From positions 2,487,501 to 2,551,500 of the forward strand of contig NZ_JAOVZQ010000001.1 of NCBI RefSeq assembly GCF_026619435.1: DNA of 64,000 bases. The letters are read 5' to 3'. The DNA comes from Hoeflea ulvae. GTDB lineage: Bacteria; Pseudomonadota; Alphaproteobacteria; Rhizobiales; Rhizobiaceae. The position numbers were made by a program, and so were the translations under genes. Under the pieces are notes generated by a model. It made no database searches, was not told the origin of the DNA, and saw nothing but the letters and a program-made list of their open reading frames with translations. This document shows positions 17,072-34,533 of this stretch, piece by piece (position 1 is the first letter of the stretch; each line of letters begins with the position of its first letter).

Positions 17072-17804
17072 GTTCAAGCCGAACCAGCATCGCGGGTAGC
17101 CGAATATCCTCATAGACCTTGACTGATTTCGCGGAGCGAGGGTGGGGATAGAAGTGGTGCATGTCGCCGTCAGGTAGCGCAATCGTATAGTTGCGCCGAT
17201 CCAATCCGTGCCAACCGAAGCCTATGAATATCCCCTTGATGGCCAAAGCGAAGACAAACGTGCGCTGATATGCGTCGAGCGACTCGCTATCTGATTTTCT
17301 AATTGTGAGTGAGGCGAAGTTTGATTGCGCCCAGAGCACTTTCTGCCCCGGCTCAAATTTCCCGCCGAATACTGTAATGCCTGCTGGTATCACCCGTCCT
17401 TGCGACATCCACTGAGGAAAGTCGTCAGGGAGTATGCGTCGATAGTTGGAACTGAGGTGCGCCACGATGCCGGTTTTGATTATCCAAGTTGCTATAGTGG
17501 CTCGTTCGGCTTTCGTGAACTGCTTAGGAGTCATGTCGGCCTCCATTCGTGGAAGTAATTCACCGAAACGCGACTCTAGTTGTGACATCCAGCCGTGGTT
17601 ACATTTTCCGCATACGCTCTTGAGTGTATGGGACGCGCCACTTGCCCGCCGCTCGTCCAACGGTGCCCCGAAGAAGCTTGTCCTTGTTCCTATGAACTGG
17701 GACGGCTCGCCGCCTCCCACATAATCTTGCAGCCATGAAGGGATTACGTGCTCGCGGGTTAGCGGAGGCGGTGCTCCGCAGAAGACGCATTTTCGTTTTT
17801 GCAA
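17037..17804 (-). CDS. HNH-like zinc-binding protein, possible endonuclease
   Basis: The protein is about 255 residues. It starts with CVFCGAPPPLTREHVIPSW and continues with CGKCNHGWM. The cysteines (Cys6, Cys9, Cys65, Cys68) and His19, Asn69 and His70 match an HNH-type treble-clef finger in which Zn sits next to a nuclease site. I prefer the TTG at 17804, because GGGGGAGG lies five bases before it and the zinc finger follows at once. The frame is open up to 17927 but lacks support there. The remaining 180 residues match nothing I recognise. It is convergent with the DUF1643 gene. Nuclease activity is inferred from the motif. Confidence 0.65.
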   Translation of the reverse strand: MQKRKCVFCGAPPPLTREHVIPSWLQDYVGGGEPSQFIGTRTSFFGAPLDERRASGASHTLKSVCGKCNHGWMSQLESRFGELLPRMEADMTPKQFTKAERATIATWIIKTGIVAHLSSNYRRILPDDFPQWMSQGRVIPAGITVFGGKFEPGQKVLWAQSNFASLTIRKSDSESLDAYQRTFVFALAIKGIFIGFGWHGLDRRNYTIALPDGDMHHFYPHPRSAKSVKVYEDIRLPAMLVRLEPSRSRSRELHR

Positions 17805-17930
17805 TTTAGCCTCCCCCGCCGAAGCAGTAGTTATCAGACCTGCTGAACTCTCGGTAAAGTAGCAATTGATAGCATTCCGTGGATAGCCGTTTACCTCGCG
17901 ATTTCTGTGACTCCTAAAAAGCGCCAAAAC

Positions 17931-17956
17931 CCACGGCCAGACACGCTCTGCCGTGG
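17931..17956. repeat. Inverted repeat at the right part of the island
   Basis: CCACGGC (17931-17937) pairs with GCCGTGG (17950-17956) around a 12-base loop. It sits upstream of the HNH-like gene. No T-run follows on either strand, so an operator or recombinase site is more likely than a terminator. Confidence 0.4.
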
Positions 17957-18130
17957 CCTAAGTCATTGCAGATAAATAATAATTGTGGATGGCCGTGGAG
18001 GGGATTTGCTGTCTCAGCGCGGCTCGTATAGCCTCTCAACAGCGCAAGAATGTGACGGTATCCGAGTACGGTATCGTCTTGAGCGAGCGCACAAATGAAC
18101 AAAGATTACAAAGACTTAAACTTCTAACTT

Positions 18131-18151
18131 GATTCCCTCTACCCGCTCCAG
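18131..18151 (+). repeat. attR-like direct repeat (partial tRNA-Gly 3' end)
   Basis: This is an exact 21-bp copy of 16138-16158 with no tRNA body attached. It ends the AT-richer segment, and the flanking sequence to its right returns to high GC. Confidence 0.85.
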
Positions 18152-18308
18152 ATTCTTACCAGAATTTATCTGTCGATGTTCCGCGTGAGCGGGATGGAGA
18201 CTGCATGTGCCGTTTTCACCATGGCTGCATGGTGCTTGGCCACACACATGGTGAGCGGAAGCCGCCGGCTTGCTGACGATCGGCCGGTCTGCCGAGGCGG
18301 TCAGCCGA

Positions 18309-18686
18309 TCAGTTCGACCAGATGCCCGGCCTTTGTCGCCACGGCGATCGAGGCCTGGTTGCCGCGTTTGATCCGGGCTCTTTTTCTCCGAATTCGGCGC
18401 GGGCGAGCACCAGCATGGCCGTTGCCACTCCCTTGCCGCGATGGGCCGGCGCCACGGTGTAGCTGATTTCATCGCCATCTATCCGGACCGAGCCCACGGC
18501 ATCGCCAGTGTCCGCTTCCGCGATATAAAGCCCCGGGGCTGCGCGCTCGAGCCGGGCTGACAGCCAAGCGACATGACCGTCCCAGTCCACGGGGTCCGGC
18601 GATACCGACATCTGCCGGGTCACGTCATCGTTGCGCCAGTCAAACAGACGTTGCGCATCATCCGGTGTCGCGGGTCTCAACTGCAT
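18309..18686 (-). CDS. GNAT-family N-acetyltransferase, frameshifted C-terminus
   Basis: The 125-residue frame begins MQLRPATPDDAQRLFDWRND and has the acetyl-CoA-binding motif VAPAHRGKGVATAML. The acceptor is unknown. After RAEFGEKE the frame loses family similarity. Adding one A to the AAAAA run (minus strand, 18385-18381) changes the end to ARIKRGNQASIAVATKAGH and stops at 18301. That is the expected final helix and strand of a GNAT domain. The gene therefore seems broken by one lost base, or the base is missing from the assembly. It lies just outside the right island repeat. Confidence 0.7.
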   Translation of the reverse strand: MQLRPATPDDAQRLFDWRNDDVTRQMSVSPDPVDWDGHVAWLSARLERAAPGLYIAEADTGDAVGSVRIDGDEISYTVAPAHRGKGVATAMLVLARAEFGEKEPGSNAATRPRSPWRQRPGIWSN

Positions 18687-19094
18687 GGGTGCGGCTCCAT
18701 TGCGTATCTATGCGAATGCGGTGACCGGTGGCCCTGTCTGGCATGTCCTGGAACATTGACCGCATCGTGATCAAGTCGCCAGCGCTAATTTGCCTCTGGT
18801 TGTCACCCTAGACGGTTCACAGCGCCGTGGCGGTGGTCACAGGCATATCGGTCGATGTATCTCATCGCAACTGCGCTGCGGCCCGAGCGCCCCACTGCAT
18901 TGTCATTTGCAGCAATTTTCGTGCCGGGGTGGCTGATTCGAGCGGCATTGCTGCAGTTTTCCGGCATTTCGTCCGCTGTGATTTTTACTTGCGAAACCAC
19001 GGCGAAACCCTTATGTCGCGTTAACTTCTCGCGGGTCCCGGTTCAAACACGTCCGGATCCACAGTCTGCCAACAGAATTACAGGATACAGGACG
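18687..19094. other. Intergenic region before tuf1 with a candidate promoter
   Basis: I see no gene in these 408 bp between the GNAT start and tuf1. A likely tuf promoter is TTGCGA (18989-18994), 16 bp, then TTATGT (19011-19016). This would leave a leader of about 70 bases. The GNAT gene must start its transcript in the opposite direction from the left part. Confidence 0.4.
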
Positions 19095-20270
<1,176 letters not shown>

Positions 20271-20320
20271 TCGATGATCGGCGGCTGCCGAAAGCTGCCG
20301 ACGGAACGATATGACAATAC

Positions 20321-20347
20321 AAAACGCGCTTCGGCGCGTTTTGTTTT
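20321..20347 (+). terminator. Rho-independent terminator of tuf1
   Basis: A 9-bp stem AAAACGCGC / GCGCGTTTT with a TTCG tetraloop (20321-20342) is followed by TGTTTT. It lies 50 bp after the tuf stop. Confidence 0.9.
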
Positions 20348-20349
20348 GG

Positions 20350-20470
20350 CGGCGCCGGCATCGTCGCCACGATCATCGAGTAATCGATGATCGGATGTTG
20401 ATGGCGCAAGCTATCGACAGAATGATAGGACAATGCAGAACGCGGGTCTTCGGGCTCGCATTTTTGTTTT
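20350..20470 (+). repeat. Tandem copy of the tuf1 3' end plus terminator
   Basis: The segment repeats 20237-20349 at an offset of 113 bp. It contains the last 34 bases of a tuf gene, ending in TAA and in that part identical to tuf copy 2. Then come the bases found after the tuf1 stop, and a second, diverged terminator. The second stem is GCGGGTC / GGCTCGC with a TTCG loop (20442-20459), followed by ATTTTTGTTTT. It is not a gene. Confidence 0.75.
20442..20470 (+). terminator. Second terminator downstream of tuf1
   Basis: A 7-bp stem with one G-T and one T-G pair around TTCG is followed by a T-rich tract. It corresponds to the first tuf1 terminator within the tandem duplication. Confidence 0.7.
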
Positions 20471-21282
20471 GTTGGGACGTCTGACGGCTAAGGGTCAGCG
20501 CGCCGTGCCAGCACTACCGCTGACTGTCGCAACCTGGAGAGGGTGTGGCGGGGATGTTCAGGGCACTTGATGCCGGCCGGGGCGAGGGGAGCTGACTGCG
20601 GTCAAGGACCGACGGCAGTGTGCACCAAAAAGCCCGCACCTCCCCGTGGCCGCCAGCCATGGCGCGGGATGCGCGGAGCCTTTGCCCTGAAGGAATGCGG
20701 CTGCAAGGGCAGTCCCGGCGACAGGATCAACGATAGAGGCAAGTGTACAGGCTTTCATGGCGCCGATGCGACGCCTCGTTAACCCGTGATGCCCGGCCAG
20801 CCACCGAATCAATGGTGATGCGGGGCAATGGTGCCGGCAATGGCGTCATCGTCGCGACGTGCAGTGGTGACACGCGAAGTGCCTGACCCCGCGATCATGG
20901 CCGGCTATCTCGGCCGAATCATGCGCATGCGGGTTTCGACCGATATCGTCGGGCAGTCGCCGGTGATTGCATGGCGGGCCGGGACATCGACGGATGGCAA
21001 CGATCTCGCCGCTGTCACCGGTGCCAGCATCGATGTGCTCGAGTGCGCTGTCGGGTGCAATACGGCTTTTTGCCGTGCTCTCGCCACCCCATTGAGAGGA
21101 CAGAAGAATCGGTTGGCGACCGGAGCCCAGAGGCGACGGGATGCGTCGCGGTGCCGTCCGATCCGGGCGGCCGGGGCGTCAAATCGGGGCCGGATCAAGA
21201 AAAACAGGCCATGGGTGCGATTGCCGTCACTTCTTTGTTGCATTCCTCCTGCTTTTGACGCTATCAGAGCCGCCACCGGCCT
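20471..21282. other. 0.8-kb stretch without a recognisable gene
   Basis: Open frames here are short, overlap each other on both strands and show no family similarity. One on the + strand (20828-21292) runs into tRNA-Trp. I see no strong hairpin with a T-run, no long repeat and no RNA gene that I can name. It may be decayed sequence next to the tuf recombination site. Confidence 0.4.
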
Positions 21283-21358
21283 AGGGGTATAGCTCAGTTG
21301 GTAGAGCGACGGTCTCCAAAACCGTAGGTCGCAGGTTCGAGTCCTGCTGCCCCTGCCA
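21283..21358 (+). tRNA. tRNA-Trp (anticodon CCA)
   Basis: The 76-nt cloverleaf has AGGGGTA / TGCCCCT acceptor arms, the anticodon arm ACGGT-CTCCAAA-ACCGT, a T-arm GCAGGTTCGAGTCCTGC and an encoded CCA. The tRNA-Trp - secE - nusG order is conserved in many bacteria. Confidence 0.96.
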
Positions 21359-21457
21359 GCCGGTGCTGGTTAAGATTGGGATCGGTCAATGCGTGCAGGC
21401 CGGGAGCAATCTTCGGGCCAGTTGACCGGTCGATATCGAAAAAAGACCGATTGGCTC

Positions 21458-21486
21458 TTGTGATTTCAAGAATCGGGCTTTATGTA
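21458..21486 (+). promoter_or_regulatory. Candidate promoter for secE-nusG
   Basis: TTGTGA (21458-21463) and TATGTA (21481-21486) are 17 bp apart and lie about 70 bp before the secE start. Transcription from tRNA-Trp may also read through, because no terminator is visible between them. Confidence 0.5.
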
Positions 21487-21557
21487 GGACGTTAACAGAC
21501 ACGCGGTGCGTGGAGCTGGGAGACCGGCTTTACGCGCCGTATAAGCGTGGGCAGACA

Positions 21558-21758
21558 ATGGCATCCAAAACAAATCCGTTTACATTCCTCCAGCAGGTTC
21601 GGGCTGAAACTGCGAAAGTGAAGTGGCCGTCGCGCCGCGAGACCTCGATCTCGACGATCATGGTTCTCGTTATGGTGGTTGTGGCCTCCATTTTCTTTTT
21701 TACGGCCGACCAGGCCTTGGGGTGGGCGATTTCGCTTATCCTGAACATCGGCGCTTGA
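21558..21758 (+). CDS. secE: Preprotein translocase subunit SecE
   Basis: This is the small SecYEG clamp subunit, 66 residues with one membrane segment, as usual for alphaproteobacteria. The amphipathic part FLQQVRAETAKVKWPSRRET is followed by the hydrophobic span around IMVLVMVVVASIFFF. ATG 21558 is chosen because it begins the family-like sequence; an in-frame ATG at 21510 would add 16 residues. It is 13 bp upstream of nusG. Confidence 0.95.
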   Translation: MASKTNPFTFLQQVRAETAKVKWPSRRETSISTIMVLVMVVVASIFFFTADQALGWAISLILNIGA

Positions 21759-21771
21759 GGCGGGGGAAAAG

Positions 21772-22302
21772 ATGACTGCACGTTGGTATATTGTCCACGC
21801 CTATTCGAACTTCGAAAAGAAGGTCGCTGAATCGATCGAGGAGCAGGCGCGCCAGAAGGGCCTCTCCCATCTGTTCGAAAAGATTCTGGTGCCTGTCGAG
21901 AAGGTTGTCGAAATCCGCCGCGGCCGCAAGGTCGACGCGGAGCGCAAGTTCTTCCCGGGCTATGTGATGGTCCGCGCCGACTTGACCGATGAAGCCTTTC
22001 ATCTGATCAAGAACACCCCGAAGGTCACCGGCTTTCTGGGCAGCGAAGCCAAGCCGCTGCCGATTCCGGATTCCGAGGCCGAGCGCATCCTCACCCAGGT
22101 TCAGGAAGGCGTCGAGCGGCCCAAGCCATCGATCGCCTTCGAGATCGGCGAGCAGGTGCGGGTCTCCGACGGACCGTTTGCCTCGTTCAACGGCACGGTT
22201 CAGGAGGTCGACGAAGAGCGGTCACGTCTCAAGGTGGAGGTTTCCATCTTTGGTCGGGCGACACCGGTCGAGCTCGAATACGGTCAGGTCGAGAAGGTCT
22301 GA
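21772..22302 (+). CDS. nusG: Transcription termination/antitermination protein NusG
   Basis: This 176-residue RNA polymerase-associated factor modulates pausing and Rho termination and can link to the ribosome. The NGN domain starts RWYIVHAYSNFEKKVAESI and contains FFPGYVMVRADL. The KOW domain near residues 127-155 reads VRVSDGPFASFNGTVQEVD. It follows secE directly and precedes the L11 operon by 199 bp. Confidence 0.97.
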   Translation: MTARWYIVHAYSNFEKKVAESIEEQARQKGLSHLFEKILVPVEKVVEIRRGRKVDAERKFFPGYVMVRADLTDEAFHLIKNTPKVTGFLGSEAKPLPIPDSEAERILTQVQEGVERPKPSIAFEIGEQVRVSDGPFASFNGTVQEVDEERSRLKVEVSIFGRATPVELEYGQVEKV

Positions 22303-22501
22303 TACCAATTGCCCGGCCCGCGTCTTCGCAAGAGGATGCGGACGGGTTTTGCATTGCCGGTCCGCCGGTGATGTAGCCGCGTGGAAGGTGAGGGGGCTGT
22401 AGCCGGCCTTTCAATCCGCACCACGCAACCGCAGCCGCCGGACGGTTTGTCCGGCATCAAGGCGACGCCAGTGCGGCGCCATAAAGAGAGGCAGAGAGAC
22501 T

Positions 22502-22930
22502 ATGGCTAAGAAAGTTGCAGGCCAACTCAAGCTGCAGGTACCGGCCGGTTCGGCGACTCCGTCGCCCCCGATTGGTCCGGCACTTGGTCAGCGTGGCATC
22601 AACATCATGGAATTCTGTAAGGGATTCAATGCTGCTACCCAGGAAATGGAAAAGGGGATGCCGATTCCGGTCGTCATCACTTACTACCAGGACAAGTCCT
22701 TCAATTTTGCGATGAAGAAGCCTCCTGTGAGCTACTTCCTCAAGAAGGAAGCAAAGCTCAAGTCCGGCGCGAAATTGCCGGGCAAGGAAGTTGCCGGTTC
22801 GGTCACACGTGACCAGGTCCGTGCAATCGCCGAAGCCAAGATGAAGGATCTGAACGCTGCCGACATCGAAGGCGCGATGGCTATGGTCGAGGGCTCTGCC
22901 CGCTCCATGGGCCTGGAAGTGACGGGATAA
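22502..22930 (+). CDS. rplK: 50S ribosomal protein L11
   Basis: This 142-residue protein forms the base of the ribosomal stalk and binds 23S rRNA at the GTPase-associated centre. The N-terminal domain contains [20 protein letters not shown], the proline-rich helix region where thiostrepton acts. The C-terminal RNA-binding domain ends in [13 protein letters not shown]. It is 4 bp upstream of rplA. Confidence 0.97.
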   Translation: MAKKVAGQLKLQVPAGSATPSPPIGPALGQRGINIMEFCKGFNAATQEMEKGMPIPVVITYYQDKSFNFAMKKPPVSYFLKKEAKLKSGAKLPGKEVAGSVTRDQVRAIAEAKMKDLNAADIEGAMAMVEGSARSMGLEVTG

Positions 22931-22934
22931 GACC

Positions 22935-23633
22935 ATGACCAAGACTGCAAAGCGCATGCAAAAGGTCAATGAAGGTGTTGACCGCAACAAGTACTACCCG
23001 CTCGGCGAAGCCGTTTCGATGATCAAGGAACGGGCGATTGCGAAGTTCGACGAGACCATTGAAGTCTCGATGAACCTCGGCGTCGATCCGCGTCACGCTG
23101 ACCAGATGGTTCGCGGCGTCGTCAACCTGCCGAACGGAACCGGACGGACCGTTCGCGTCGCTGTTTTCGCCCGTGGCGACAAGGCTGACGAAGCCCGTGC
23201 AGCCGGTGCCGACATCGTCGGTGCAGAAGAGCTGGTCGACATCGTCCAGTCCGGCACGATCGAATTCGATCGCTGCATTGCCACGCCGGACATGATGCCG
23301 CTCGTCGGCCGTCTCGGCAAGGTGCTCGGCCCGCGCGGCATGATGCCCAACCCCAAGGTTGGCACCGTGACCATGGACGTGACCGGTGCTGTCAACGCCT
23401 CCAAGGGTGGTGCTGTCGAATTCCGCGTCGAGAAGGCTGGTATCGTCCATGCCGGTATCGGCAAGGCCTCCTTCGGCCCCGAGCAGATCGAAGAAAACAT
23501 TCGTGCTTTCGCCGATGCCGTGGTCAAGGCCAAGCCGACCGGCGCCAAGGGCAACTACCTCAAGCGCATGGCGATTTCCTCGACCATGGGCCCGGGCGTA
23601 AAGATCGATCCGTCGTCGCTCAGCGTCGATTGA
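22935..23633 (+). CDS. rplA: 50S ribosomal protein L1
   Basis: This 232-residue protein builds the L1 stalk that guides exit of deacylated tRNA. The second domain contains [15 protein letters not shown], and the C-terminal segment ends in [10 protein letters not shown]. In other bacteria L1 also represses its own operon by binding the rplK leader. A hairpin-rich 350-bp gap follows, so rplJL probably has separate control. Confidence 0.97.
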   Translation: MTKTAKRMQKVNEGVDRNKYYPLGEAVSMIKERAIAKFDETIEVSMNLGVDPRHADQMVRGVVNLPNGTGRTVRVAVFARGDKADEARAAGADIVGAEELVDIVQSGTIEFDRCIATPDMMPLVGRLGKVLGPRGMMPNPKVGTVTMDVTGAVNASKGGAVEFRVEKAGIVHAGIGKASFGPEQIEENIRAFADAVVKAKPTGAKGNYLKRMAISSTMGPGVKIDPSSLSVD

Positions 23634-23983
23634 TCCAGTGAATTAGGGAGACCGGATAAAGATTCGGTTTTCCTCAGTTTTCGGCTTTCGGGCCGAAAAG
23701 GTCCGGGGCGCAATCCCCGGGCTCCCTGTCCGAGACTGCAGGTGGTGCGCCCTTATCGGTTCACCTTAATTTCGTCGCCTGCATGAGACGGGTAAGATCC
23801 GTTTTCAAGGAGCGCAAGCTCTGACGGTTCGAACCTCGCTTGCCTTGTGCCGCGGCCGCTGGTCGGTTTCGGCGTAAGGGGACAGGATCCTCAAGCGTCG
23901 CTTGTGGATTCGATGAGAATCCCTGGCGGCAAAGGCAAACCCGGCAGGTGGTGCATGCATCATCTGCCAACTGGAGAAACGCA
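23634..23983 (+). promoter_or_regulatory. Leader region of rplJL (probable L10 autoregulatory leader)
   Basis: There is no gene in these 350 bp. Two hairpins follow rplA: TTTTCGGC/GCCGAAAA (23678-23685 with 23692-23699) and CCGGGG/CCCCGG (23703-23708 with 23715-23720). The rest is a long untranslated stretch before the GTG of rplJ. In many bacteria L10-L12 binds such a leader to repress translation. I infer this from position and length and did not fold the RNA. Confidence 0.45.
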
Positions 23984-24502
23984 GTGGATAGAGCGGAAAA
24001 ACGCGAATTCGTCGCGGAACTGAACGGCGTTTTCACAAACGCAGGTTCGGTTGTCGTAGCCCACTACGCCGGTCTCACGGTTGCGCAAATGAACGACCTT
24101 CGGTCGCGCATGCGCACAGCTGGAGGCACGGTCAAGGTCGCGAAGAACCGCCTTGCCAAAATCGCTCTTCAGGGCACGGAGTCGGAAGGGGTCGCAGATC
24201 TCTTCACAGGTCAGACGCTCATCGCATATTGCGATGATCCGGTGACAGCTCCGAAGATTGCCGTCGAGTTCACCAAGGTCAGCGAAAAGCTGGTCATCCT
24301 TGGTGGCGCGATGGGGTCGACAGTGCTCGACGCCGACGGAGTCAAGGCTTTGGCCACACTCCCGTCGCTCGACGAGCTGCGCGCAAAGCTGCTTGGCATG
24401 ATCGCCACGCCGGCAACGCGCATTGCACAGATCGTCAACGCACCGGCGGGTTCCGTCGCGCGTGTCATCGGCGCATATGCCCGCAAGGACGAGGCTGCAT
24501 AG
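23984..24502 (+). CDS. rplJ: 50S ribosomal protein L10
   Basis: This 172-residue protein anchors L7/L12 dimers on the stalk. The sequence begins [17 protein letters not shown] from a GTG at 23984, with GGAG seven to ten bases upstream. This start matches the conserved N-terminus. The frame is open further upstream but falls in the leader. The central motif [19 protein letters not shown] binds rRNA, and the C-terminal helix [15 protein letters not shown] carries L7/L12. Confidence 0.96.
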   Translation: MDRAEKREFVAELNGVFTNAGSVVVAHYAGLTVAQMNDLRSRMRTAGGTVKVAKNRLAKIALQGTESEGVADLFTGQTLIAYCDDPVTAPKIAVEFTKVSEKLVILGGAMGSTVLDADGVKALATLPSLDELRAKLLGMIATPATRIAQIVNAPAGSVARVIGAYARKDEAA

Positions 24503-24559
24503 GCAGACCTTCGCTTAACAACTCAAAACCGGTTCGAACCGAATACAAGGAATATGAAA

Positions 24560-24931
24560 ATGGCTGATCTCGCCAAAATCGTGGAAGAACTTTCCGCCCT
24601 GACCGTCATGGAAGCTGCTGAGCTTTCGAAGATGCTCGAAGAAACATGGGGCGTGTCCGCCGCTGCACCGGCTGCTGCCGCTGCCGCTGCTGCTGCTCCT
24701 GCCGAAGCTGCTGAAGAACAGACTGAATTTGACGTGATCCTCGCCGAAATCGGCGCCAACAAGATCAACGTCATCAAGGAAGTCCGTTCGATCACCGGTC
24801 TCGGCCTCAAGGAAGCCAAGGATCTGGTCGAAGCTGCTCCCAAGGCTGTCAAGGAAGGCATCTCCAAGGGCGAAGCTGAAGACATCAAGAAGAAGCTTGA
24901 AGACGCTGGTGCAAAGATCACCGTCAAGTAA
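24560..24931 (+). CDS. rplL: 50S ribosomal protein L7/L12
   Basis: This is a 123-residue stalk protein that recruits translational GTPases. The N-terminal dimer domain ([24 protein letters not shown]) is joined by an alanine-rich hinge (about residues 35-50) to the C-terminal domain [23 protein letters not shown] 24560 is preferred to ATG 24554 because the AAGGAA site lies about 8 bases before it but only 1-2 bases before the other. Confidence 0.96.
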   Translation: MADLAKIVEELSALTVMEAAELSKMLEETWGVSAAAPAAAAAAAAAPAEAAEEQTEFDVILAEIGANKINVIKEVRSITGLGLKEAKDLVEAAPKAVKEGISKGEAEDIKKKLEDAGAKITVK

Positions 24932-24943
24932 GCATTTTTTGCG

Positions 24944-25027
24944 TCCGGGGGCGGGCCTGGCTTGCCCCCGGATGTTTCTGACGATGAACGGATTACCCAA
25001 AAGCCCGCAAAACGGCTTTTGGGTAAT
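24944..25027 (+). promoter_or_regulatory. Double hairpin in the rplL-rpoB spacer (attenuator or processing site)
   Basis: Two strong structures follow rplL. TCCGGGGGC (24944-24952) pairs with GCCCCCGGA (24964-24972). A perfect 14-bp stem runs from 24992-25005 to 25014-25027 around an 8-base loop. Neither has a clear T-run. In E. coli the same spacer holds an attenuator and an RNase III site that set rpoBC expression; a like role here is inference. Confidence 0.6.
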
Positions 25028-25189
25028 GGGTTCTTCAAAAGAATAGTCTTGACCCAGACTGCAAGGCACTCCGGCCGCGCCGCTCTGGGAACTGAGACGA
25101 GATTGAACGAATCCATTTATATGACGGAGTCGCTTGGCCAGCGGCGTTCGTCTGTTGCAGGCCCGGATGCAAATTGACAAGGAGCGACG

Positions 25190-29362
<4,173 letters not shown>

Positions 29363-29371
29363 AGCCTGGAA

Positions 29372-29399
29372 GGCGCGAGGGATTTCGTTTCCTCGCGCC
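29372..29399 (+). promoter_or_regulatory. Hairpin in the rpoB-rpoC spacer
   Basis: GGCGCGAGG (29372-29380) pairs perfectly with CCTCGCGCC (29391-29399). A second GC-rich hairpin around CCCGCC/GGCGGG follows at about 29410-29424. There is no T-run, so RNA processing or stabilisation is more likely than termination. Confidence 0.5.
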
Positions 29400-29540
29400 A
29401 TACTCCTTCCCGCCACCGGCGGGTGGGAGATTACGCCCGCGTCTGACGCGGTCTAAACGAATTTCAGGCGATGGCCTGTTGCCGGGTGTCTGCCGGCGCC
29501 GTCGCAAGCCAAGGGCGAACAGCCCTAAAAGGAGACAGGC

Positions 29541-33746
<4,206 letters not shown>

Positions 33747-33766
33747 GCTCGCGCCTTCACTCAATG

Positions 33767-33803
33767 AAAAAAGGCCGCCCTTCGGGGCGGCCTTTTGCGT
33801 TTT
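33767..33803 (+). terminator. Rho-independent terminator after rpoC
   Basis: A perfect 12-bp stem (33769-33780 with 33785-33796) has a TTCG loop and an A-run before and T-run after it. It can work in both directions, so it may also end the convergent DUF302 gene. Confidence 0.93.
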
Positions 33804-33830
33804 GGGGAATATGTGCAGCGCAGCGCAGCG

Positions 33831-34298
33831 CTATTGCGAAGCGGCGTCGGTCAGTTTGCCGAGCGCGCCGGCCATCACGTCAAAGGCCTGATCGGCTCCC
33901 GACACCTTGTGCCGCGCCTTGAGTTTCGCCGGGTCGAGATAGCCGATCCGGGTCTGTCCCGCCTCATCCCAGATCAACACCCGGTTGGGCAGATCAAGCC
34001 CGGCCTGCGGTGCGGCCTGCAGGATCGGCGTGCCGATTTTCGGATTGCCGAACATGACCAGGGTCATGTCGGCAAGCTCGGCATCAATGCTCCCGGCGCC
34101 GGCCGCATGGTCGACGCGGGCGAATACCTTGGCGCCGGCCTTTTCCACCGCCGCCACCAGCTTGTCGGCGGTTTGCTCCACCGAGGCGCTGCTGGACTTG
34201 ATGATCCAGCCATCTTCTGCGCGCGTGGACAGGGTTGTCGCCAGCAAAAGGGCTGCTGCTGCGGTTGCCGCGAATTTCAGCTGTCTGTGCAAGGCCAT
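33831..34298 (-). CDS. DUF302 domain-containing protein, probably exported
   Basis: The 155-residue protein starts with a basic head and a hydrophobic run ending LLLATTLSTRAEDG, which reads as a Sec signal peptide cleaved after residue 27 or so. The mature part matches DUF302: SVEQTADKLVAAVEKAG, MTLVMFGNPKIGTPI and PNRVLIWDEAGQTRIGYLDP. The function of the family is unknown. It is convergent with rpoC and shares its terminator region. Confidence 0.82.
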   Translation of the reverse strand: MALHRQLKFAATAAAALLLATTLSTRAEDGWIIKSSSASVEQTADKLVAAVEKAGAKVFARVDHAAGAGSIDAELADMTLVMFGNPKIGTPILQAAPQAGLDLPNRVLIWDEAGQTRIGYLDPAKLKARHKVSGADQAFDVMAGALGKLTDAASQ

Positions 34299-34533
34299 GG
34301 TTTCGGTACTCCTCGATTGTCGGATGTGTCCTTGTCAACGTTGCTTGCAATGGCAGGTTCCGTCTCGCGCGTTCGCGCGCAACCGGTCCGTCACGGCATG
34401 CTGACATCACAGGCAAACACATCGCTTGCGGGAGGTGAAATCACCTTATCTGCGGTGGGCGCACAAAATCGTGAGAGGCGGCGGCTGCGCCGGGCAGGGG
34501 AGACCGCGCTGGTCTCCCGCCCCGCGGGGTTAT

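Larger units (their letters stand above)
16138..18151. mobile_element. Integrase-free 2-kb genomic island in tRNA-Gly
   Basis: The segment between the two 21-bp repeats is about 1.99 kb. It is visibly richer in A and T than the flanks and contains two protein genes (DUF1643 and an HNH-like protein) in tail-to-tail arrangement. No integrase, excisionase or transposase is encoded in it. It may be a remnant of a larger island or a small element moved by a recombinase encoded elsewhere. The repeats and the composition shift are seen directly; mobility is inferred. Confidence 0.75.

Noticed and set aside
20828..21292. 154-codon + strand frame in the tuf1-tRNA-Trp gap
   Set aside because: It runs into tRNA-Trp, is rich in Arg and Ala like a random GC frame, and overlaps equally open minus-strand frames.
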